A DNA stretch of 22,264 bases, from IMG/VR virus record IMGVR_UViG_3300021961_000707, positions 1-22,264 of that record; one strand, written 5' to 3'. The notes beneath the pieces were generated by a model that saw only the letters and a list, made by a program, of their open reading frames with translations, ran no database searches and was not told where the DNA came from. Source of the DNA: a virus. This document shows, one piece after another, positions 18,061-22,264 of the stretch; positions within the stretch are counted from its first letter, which is position 1; each line of letters starts with the position of its first letter. The position numbers and the translations under genes are program-made.

Positions 18061-19344
18061 TTAAAATAAATCGTTCATCGTTATCGATTTTGATTTTTTG
18101 CTATAATTGATACTTCTTTTATTGAAGAAATCAGTATGTTTTGTTGTTAAAATTTCATCATCAAACCACTCAGTTGTTTCCAACAAAGGTTGGTTGATTT
18201 CAAAAATATTATCAATACCGATAGCGTTCAAAGAAGTATTAAATCTATGCTTGATGAATTCTAAAGTTTGTGCTTTTGACAAGAAAGTCAAGTCACCCAT
18301 CTCAAAAATCCAATCAACTATATCTTTTTCTGCTTCGTATGCTTCTTTGGTGGACTGAATCAAATCTTCAACCAACTCATCTGTCCACCATGATGGGTTT
18401 TCTTTTTTTATAATGTTAACCAAATCAAAACCAAACTCAGCGTGAATGTTCTCTTCTTTTGATGTTGCTTCTACAGCGTTACTAATACCTTTTAAAACAT
18501 TTTTGTGTTTGTTAAATGACATGATAACCAAGAACTGTGAAAACAATGAAACGTTTTCTACAAACATAGAAAATAAAACAACAGATTCAAAATAGTCCTG
18601 ACTTTCTACAGACTTAGAATTTGTGATTGTCTTTTCCAAATATTTGATTCTTCTACGAATTGCTGGTACTTCCAACAGATTTTCAAACTCACCATTCAAT
18701 CCAAGAAGTTGGATAAGGTGTGAGTACGCATCTGCGTGTCTAACTTCTGATTCAGCGAATGTAGCCCCAACGTTTCCAATTTCAGGTTTTGGTAATCTCT
18801 TGTAGATATCACCCCAAAATGTTTTTACCGCAATTTCAATTTGTGAAATAGCTAACATTGCTCTTTGTACTGCCGCTTGTTCTTTTTCTGACAAGTGTAC
18901 TTTGAAGTCTTGAATATCAGATGTAAAATTAAATTCAGTGTGAACCCAATATGAGTGTCTAATAGCATCCACATATTCAACCAATTCAGGGTATTCGTAC
19001 GGTTTCAAATTAGTTCTTTTATTGAAGATGTTTGGTCTGTGTTTTGAACGGTAGATGATGTATTCTTTTGCAACATCGTTCAATCCATTATCCATAAGTT
19101 TATTCTCCACCATATCATGGATTTCATCCACGTGTGGAACTCTGTCTTTATCTCCTTTGAAGATACTCTTTGTTGTTAGTCTAGCGATTTTATCTGCCAT
19201 TTCTTCATCAACCTTTCCAATCGATGCCATTGCCTTCACAATCGCCCTTTTAATCTTTTCAGATTCAAATAAGACTGTTTCACCGCTTCTTTTTACAACA
19301 TATCGGTGGTCCTTTAGTGCCATACTAAAAATGTAATTATCCAT
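18061..19344 (-). CDS. nrdB: Class I ribonucleotide reductase, beta (radical-generating) subunit with N-terminal ATP-cone
   Basis: A 427-residue protein. Residues about 12-100 form an ATP-cone (VVKRSGETVLFESEKIKRAI; EIHDMVENKLMDNGL; AKEYIIYRSKH), the allosteric nucleotide-binding domain usually found on NrdA. The ferritin-like body follows with likely metal ligands E170 (ISQIEIAV), E200 and H203 (ESEVRHADAY), E263 (FVENVSLF), E298 and H301 (EENIH), and Y207 at the place of the radical tyrosine. The C-terminus (Y414, then TMNDLF) would dock on NrdA. Beta subunits with an ATP-cone are known from Bacteroidota such as Leeuwenhoekiella blandensis, where dATP binding drives formation of an inactive beta oligomer. 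Same control is inferred here. Metal type (Fe or Mn) cannot be told from sequence. It starts 11 bases after the helicase gene, behind an A/T-rich leader. Confidence 0.94.
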   Translation of the reverse strand: MDNYIFSMALKDHRYVVKRSGETVLFESEKIKRAIVKAMASIGKVDEEMADKIARLTTKSIFKGDKDRVPHVDEIHDMVENKLMDNGLNDVAKEYIIYRSKHRPNIFNKRTNLKPYEYPELVEYVDAIRHSYWVHTEFNFTSDIQDFKVHLSEKEQAAVQRAMLAISQIEIAVKTFWGDIYKRLPKPEIGNVGATFAESEVRHADAYSHLIQLLGLNGEFENLLEVPAIRRRIKYLEKTITNSKSVESQDYFESVVLFSMFVENVSLFSQFLVIMSFNKHKNVLKGISNAVEATSKEENIHAEFGFDLVNIIKKENPSWWTDELVEDLIQSTKEAYEAEKDIVDWIFEMGDLTFLSKAQTLEFIKHRFNTSLNAIGIDNIFEINQPLLETTEWFDDEILTTKHTDFFNKRSINYSKKSKSITMNDLF

Positions 19345-19355
19345 AGTTTTTTATT

Positions 19356-20738
19356 TTAATTATTTGTAGTTTCTCGTTGTCTTCTTTGATTCAACAACTC
19401 ATTAATTCTAGTTCTGTTTCTTTCTTCTTTTTGTTCTTCAAGTCCTAACATGGTAACACTTTGTTCAGTATCAATTACCAAGAATTCGTTATCAAACTTA
19501 CAATTCTCAAATACAACCCCGTCTTTACCAAGACGTGATTTTGTAATTGCAATTGTTGCCAAATTCATCTCCTTTTGTTGAAGAGTTTTTGCTACAGTGA
19601 TAATCACGTGACCAACTTGTGCTTTCTTAATAGAACCACCCATTTGGTCTGTTGTTACCACTTCAGAAGAAATTGATGAACGGTTACCTTGGGTTGCAGT
19701 CCATCCAACAATTTGAAGTTCGTGACAAAGAGCTTCAAACGCTCTCATTACTGAACCCTCACTTTTCCATTCATCTTCCAACTTTCTGTCAGGTACAATA
19801 CAATCAATATAGTCAATAACAATCATATCAATTTTATTACCCTCAGCCATCATTTTTCTTACCTGATTTTTGATTTGATTCATAGTCATAGTATCTGATG
19901 GCAATTTCTTCAAAGTTAACTTATTTTTAGTGTTTAACCTAATTTCTTTAACTTTATCTATTACAACTTCTCTGTGGTTTGATAAGTCATCAGGAGCAAT
20001 TCCTGTCCACATTGTGAAGTGTTTACGTTGAATGATTTTAGGGTTGTCCTCAAAAAATATTTGTAGAACGTTGTACCCTAAATTGAATGCATTGTTTGCG
20101 AGTTTAGACAAAATTGTTGTTTTACCAACACCAGTTGGTGCCAATATTACACCGATTTCTCCTTTAGCCAACCCACCTTTTAACAAGTTATCAATACCTT
20201 GAATACCCATAGGAATCGGGTGTCGGTAATCGTCATCCAAAACCTCATCTAAGTTAGAGAACACGTCAGAAGTACCTATCTCAACCTCACCAACCTGTAG
20301 GGCTTCACGAACCATTTCTTCCAAATGGTCATAACTTTCGAAATCCCCTTTGTCAATGATTTTCTGAGCCTTTGACATAACCTTTTGTAGTTCTTGTTGT
20401 TTACAGAACTTCAAAGATTTTTCTTGGACAAAGTCAGAACCCTCAATCGGACATTCTTTAACTTGTTCCAACATGTCCATCACCATCTTTTGAGCCATTG
20501 GTGATGTTATCTCAGATTTTGTCAACTGGTCTAATGTGTTGAACGTAGGTGCGTGTTCGTACTTGATGTAGTATTCCTTTATCATTTGCATGATAAGTCG
20601 GAAGTACTGATTGTCAAAATACTTTGGGTCTAAAACGTCAACGATAGAAGTGGCAAAATCTTTATTGAGAATAATATTGTTTAATAATTGTATTTGAAAT
20701 GTGTTCCCTAAATAACCAAAATTCTTATCGTTTGACAT
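19356..20738 (-). CDS. DnaB/gp41-type replicative DNA helicase
   Basis: A 460-residue protein with DnaB layout: a helical N-terminal domain (about 1-150, starting NTFQIQLLNNIILNKDF), a linker, and a RecA-like motor domain. Walker A is APTGVGKTT (200-208), Walker B is MIVIDYID (305-312), and the sensor/H4-like block is WTATQGNRSS (346-355). The segment MGIQGIDNLLKGGLAKGEIGV just before Walker A is typical of the family. It would form a hexameric ring and unwind the lagging-strand template. Neighbours (flap endonuclease upstream, nucleotide reductase downstream) fit a replication operon. No primase domain is fused and no primase gene is in the window. The C-terminus is a charged tail (EEQKEERNRTRINELLNQRR). 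Confidence 0.92.
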   Translation of the reverse strand: MSNDKNFGYLGNTFQIQLLNNIILNKDFATSIVDVLDPKYFDNQYFRLIMQMIKEYYIKYEHAPTFNTLDQLTKSEITSPMAQKMVMDMLEQVKECPIEGSDFVQEKSLKFCKQQELQKVMSKAQKIIDKGDFESYDHLEEMVREALQVGEVEIGTSDVFSNLDEVLDDDYRHPIPMGIQGIDNLLKGGLAKGEIGVILAPTGVGKTTILSKLANNAFNLGYNVLQIFFEDNPKIIQRKHFTMWTGIAPDDLSNHREVVIDKVKEIRLNTKNKLTLKKLPSDTMTMNQIKNQVRKMMAEGNKIDMIVIDYIDCIVPDRKLEDEWKSEGSVMRAFEALCHELQIVGWTATQGNRSSISSEVVTTDQMGGSIKKAQVGHVIITVAKTLQQKEMNLATIAITKSRLGKDGVVFENCKFDNEFLVIDTEQSVTMLGLEEQKEERNRTRINELLNQRRQRETTNN

Positions 20739-20782
20739 AACTTTTAATAACGTTTAACTCCCTCTCGGATTTATAAATACTC
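20739..20782 (-). other. 44-base gap ahead of the helicase gene
   Basis: The minus strand contains TATAAATC, one base off the T4 late-promoter box TATAAATA, and further on GAGAGGGAG about 20 bases from the ATG, too far for a normal Shine-Dalgarno. A late promoter before a helicase would be unexpected, so I treat the match as probably chance. Confidence 0.2.
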
Positions 20783-21241
20783 TTAAGCGAGCTGATAGTT
20801 CATGTATTTGTAACTTAAATTTTCAGCTGAAAAAATGTCAGTTAGACCTCTAAGTATAGTTTTTAACTCTGGACGTATATCCACGGTATATCTTACCTTT
20901 GGTGGGTACAATTTAGCGTCAACAATTCTATGACAAATTGTCTCTTCACCAATTCTCACATAAAGGTTAAAGTACTCAGCACCCTCGGTATTTGATGTTT
21001 CCAAAATCTCAGGGTCGGTGATAATTTGGTCTTGATTATCAATCATGTAAATCAATGATTTGATTTTAAGATTGTTTTCAACAAGCTCCGCAACCTCTTT
21101 CAAGATAGCCGCAACTTCCAAACTTTTTCGTGCCTTTGGGTTGTACCCCTTAACATTGTAGAATCTTTGTACGATGATGTTGTCATTCAAAGTCAATAAG
21201 AATTCCATCTTTGTCGTGTCTTGCATTTGTTGTTCTTTCAT
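20783..21241 (-). CDS. Unrecognised small protein between flap endonuclease and helicase, 152 aa
   Basis: I do not recognise the family. The protein is soluble in character, without signal peptide or membrane helix, and looks mixed alpha/beta: MEFLLTLNDNIIVQRFYNV, a long helix (LEVAAILKEVAELVENNLK), then strands (ICHRIVDAKLYPPKVRYTV) and a C-terminal helix (LKTILRGLTDIFSAENL). A second in-frame Met at residue 6 and another at 12 are possible starts; the first is preceded by an A/T-rich leader and lies 4 bases after the endonuclease stop. Placement between two replication genes suggests a helper in replication or a regulator, for example a helicase loader or fork accessory, but no motif shows this. 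Confidence 0.75.
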   Translation of the reverse strand: MKEQQMQDTTKMEFLLTLNDNIIVQRFYNVKGYNPKARKSLEVAAILKEVAELVENNLKIKSLIYMIDNQDQIITDPEILETSNTEGAEYFNLYVRIGEETICHRIVDAKLYPPKVRYTVDIRPELKTILRGLTDIFSAENLSYKYMNYQLA

Positions 21242-21245
21242 AATT

Positions 21246-22253
21246 TTAATTTTTAGTATTGTATCGTTTTTTTTCTTTTCTTGATAATTTCATAAATGGT
21301 TGTAAAAATTCGACCCATTGGTCATCAACTTTAGGTAGGTACTTAAAGATTCCATCATCGTTCATTAATCTCATTAGATTTTTGTAACCTCGACCGTCGG
21401 GGTCCAACTCTTCTTCATAATAAGCTTTGACTTCTTCTTTACCCTCGTTTGATATTAATGGGTCGGACAAATCAACAAGTTTTTTGTTGATTTCAAAAAA
21501 TTCTTGACCGAGGGAACCTCGTTTTGTTTTTCCTTCAAGGATGTTACATATCGATTTCTGTTTCTTTTCATCTTCAGTCAATTTATTGATTGTTGTAAAA
21601 ATATCAGAAATAGATGTCGTTTTTTCAAGTACCTCAGGAAATAATTTTACAATAGTCTTTTCACCCAACAACAAAATACCATCAATGTTGTCGGACTTAT
21701 CACCAGTCAAAATTTTGTAAGTAACAACATTTTGATGTGGTATCCAAAGATTACCAATATTAATTCTTTCTCCGTATTTGTGGTACTCCTTTTTAATCGG
21801 CGAATAGATTTCCACATTCTCAGAAATGAGTTGTGTTAAATCTTTGTCCGATGAAAAAATTGTCTTTTTTTCGTCTTGTGATATTTGACAATAGTATGAA
21901 ATCAAATCATCACTTTCAGAGTTTTCAATACATACTTGACGTATGAACATATCCTCCAAATATTGACGTATACGAGACTTTTGCCACTCGTATGACTGAC
22001 GCTTCAACTCGTTGGTTTCAGACCGTCTATTCTCTTTATATTGAGGTAGGAGAAGTCGTCTTTGGGTGGAGTTATTCTCTCCATCCCAAAAGACGATAAC
22101 TTTGTCGTAATTGTGCTCTTTTAAGAACTTTCTCAAGGTGTTAACAAAGTGAAATATTCCACCAATATGATTTCCATTGTGGTAATATTCCTTTACCCCA
22201 TGAAAACCTATTTTGAAAAGATTATCTCCGTCAACTAAAAGTGTCTTGGTCAC
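21246..22253 (-). CDS. Flap endonuclease / 5'-3' exonuclease (T4 RNase H type)
   Basis: A 335-residue PIN/FEN-superfamily nuclease (T4 RNase H is 305). Acidic metal-binding positions fall in the expected order: D8 (LLVDGDNLFK), D57 (VIVFWDGENNS), E113, D115 and D116 (ENSESDDLI), D136 and D138 (FSSDKDLTQL), D185 and D188 (LTGDKSDNI). The last motif begins the helix-hairpin-helix DNA-binding part (GEKTIVKLFP). The family removes RNA primers and 5' flaps on the lagging strand. The start is a GTG at 22253 that places the first beta-strand motif where relatives have it; the frame stays open to the window edge, so a slightly longer N-terminus cannot be excluded. It begins the visible replication block. 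Confidence 0.9.
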   Translation of the reverse strand: MTKTLLVDGDNLFKIGFHGVKEYYHNGNHIGGIFHFVNTLRKFLKEHNYDKVIVFWDGENNSTQRRLLLPQYKENRRSETNELKRQSYEWQKSRIRQYLEDMFIRQVCIENSESDDLISYYCQISQDEKKTIFSSDKDLTQLISENVEIYSPIKKEYHKYGERINIGNLWIPHQNVVTYKILTGDKSDNIDGILLLGEKTIVKLFPEVLEKTTSISDIFTTINKLTEDEKKQKSICNILEGKTKRGSLGQEFFEINKKLVDLSDPLISNEGKEEVKAYYEEELDPDGRGYKNLMRLMNDDGIFKYLPKVDDQWVEFLQPFMKLSRKEKKRYNTKN

Positions 22254-22264
22254 AATTAAATTTT

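Noticed and set aside
1-22264. tRNA or other structured RNA genes
   Set aside because: No gap exceeds about 100 bases, and none of the gaps folds into a tRNA-like pattern; only the terminator hairpin is convincing.

Overview
The window is a stretch of a tailed, contractile-tail (myovirus) bacteriophage genome, distantly T4-like. All genes lie on the minus strand, so transcription runs from the right end of the window to the left. The DNA is AT-rich, genes are packed with almost no gaps, and no tRNA, integrase, transposase or CRISPR array is seen. Several features point to a host in the Bacteroidota: the ribonucleotide reductase beta subunit carries an N-terminal ATP-cone while the alpha subunit has none (an arrangement known from that phylum); most start codons lack a Shine-Dalgarno sequence and follow A/T-rich leaders; and the fibre-like protein at the left edge has a domain resembling the SprB repeat of flavobacterial surface adhesins. 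This host call is an inference.

Right part (22253 to 16335), DNA metabolism: a flap-endonuclease/5'-3' exonuclease (T4 RNase H type), an unrecognised 152-residue protein, a DnaB/gp41-type replicative helicase, then the class I ribonucleotide reductase beta (nrdB) and alpha (nrdA) genes. Together these would remove primers, unwind the fork and supply dNTPs. A strong intrinsic terminator at 16276-16308 closes this block.

Left part (16238 to 1), baseplate and tail: a gp25-like wedge protein, a gp6-like (baseplate J) wedge protein, a 1652-residue protein with Ig-like folds at its N-terminus and an unexpected internal hydrophobic stretch of about 65 residues, four medium proteins without recognised function (one has a PKD domain), a 990-residue wedge protein with a tail-protein-I-like segment, and a fibre-like protein cut by the left edge. 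That last gene (1-1418) has modular Cys-containing domains joined by Pro/Thr linkers. From 13858 leftward the genes overlap by 1 to 14 bases or are at most 5 bases apart, suggesting one long, translationally coupled late operon.

The most notable points are the membrane-like segment inside the giant baseplate protein, the Pro/Thr-linked fibre with a SprB-like domain and a 72-bp tandem repeat, the Bacteroidota-type reductase, the loss of the EPR motif in gp25, and the block of unrecognised proteins where T4 has gp8 to gp11. There is no gene-free stretch above 100 bases.
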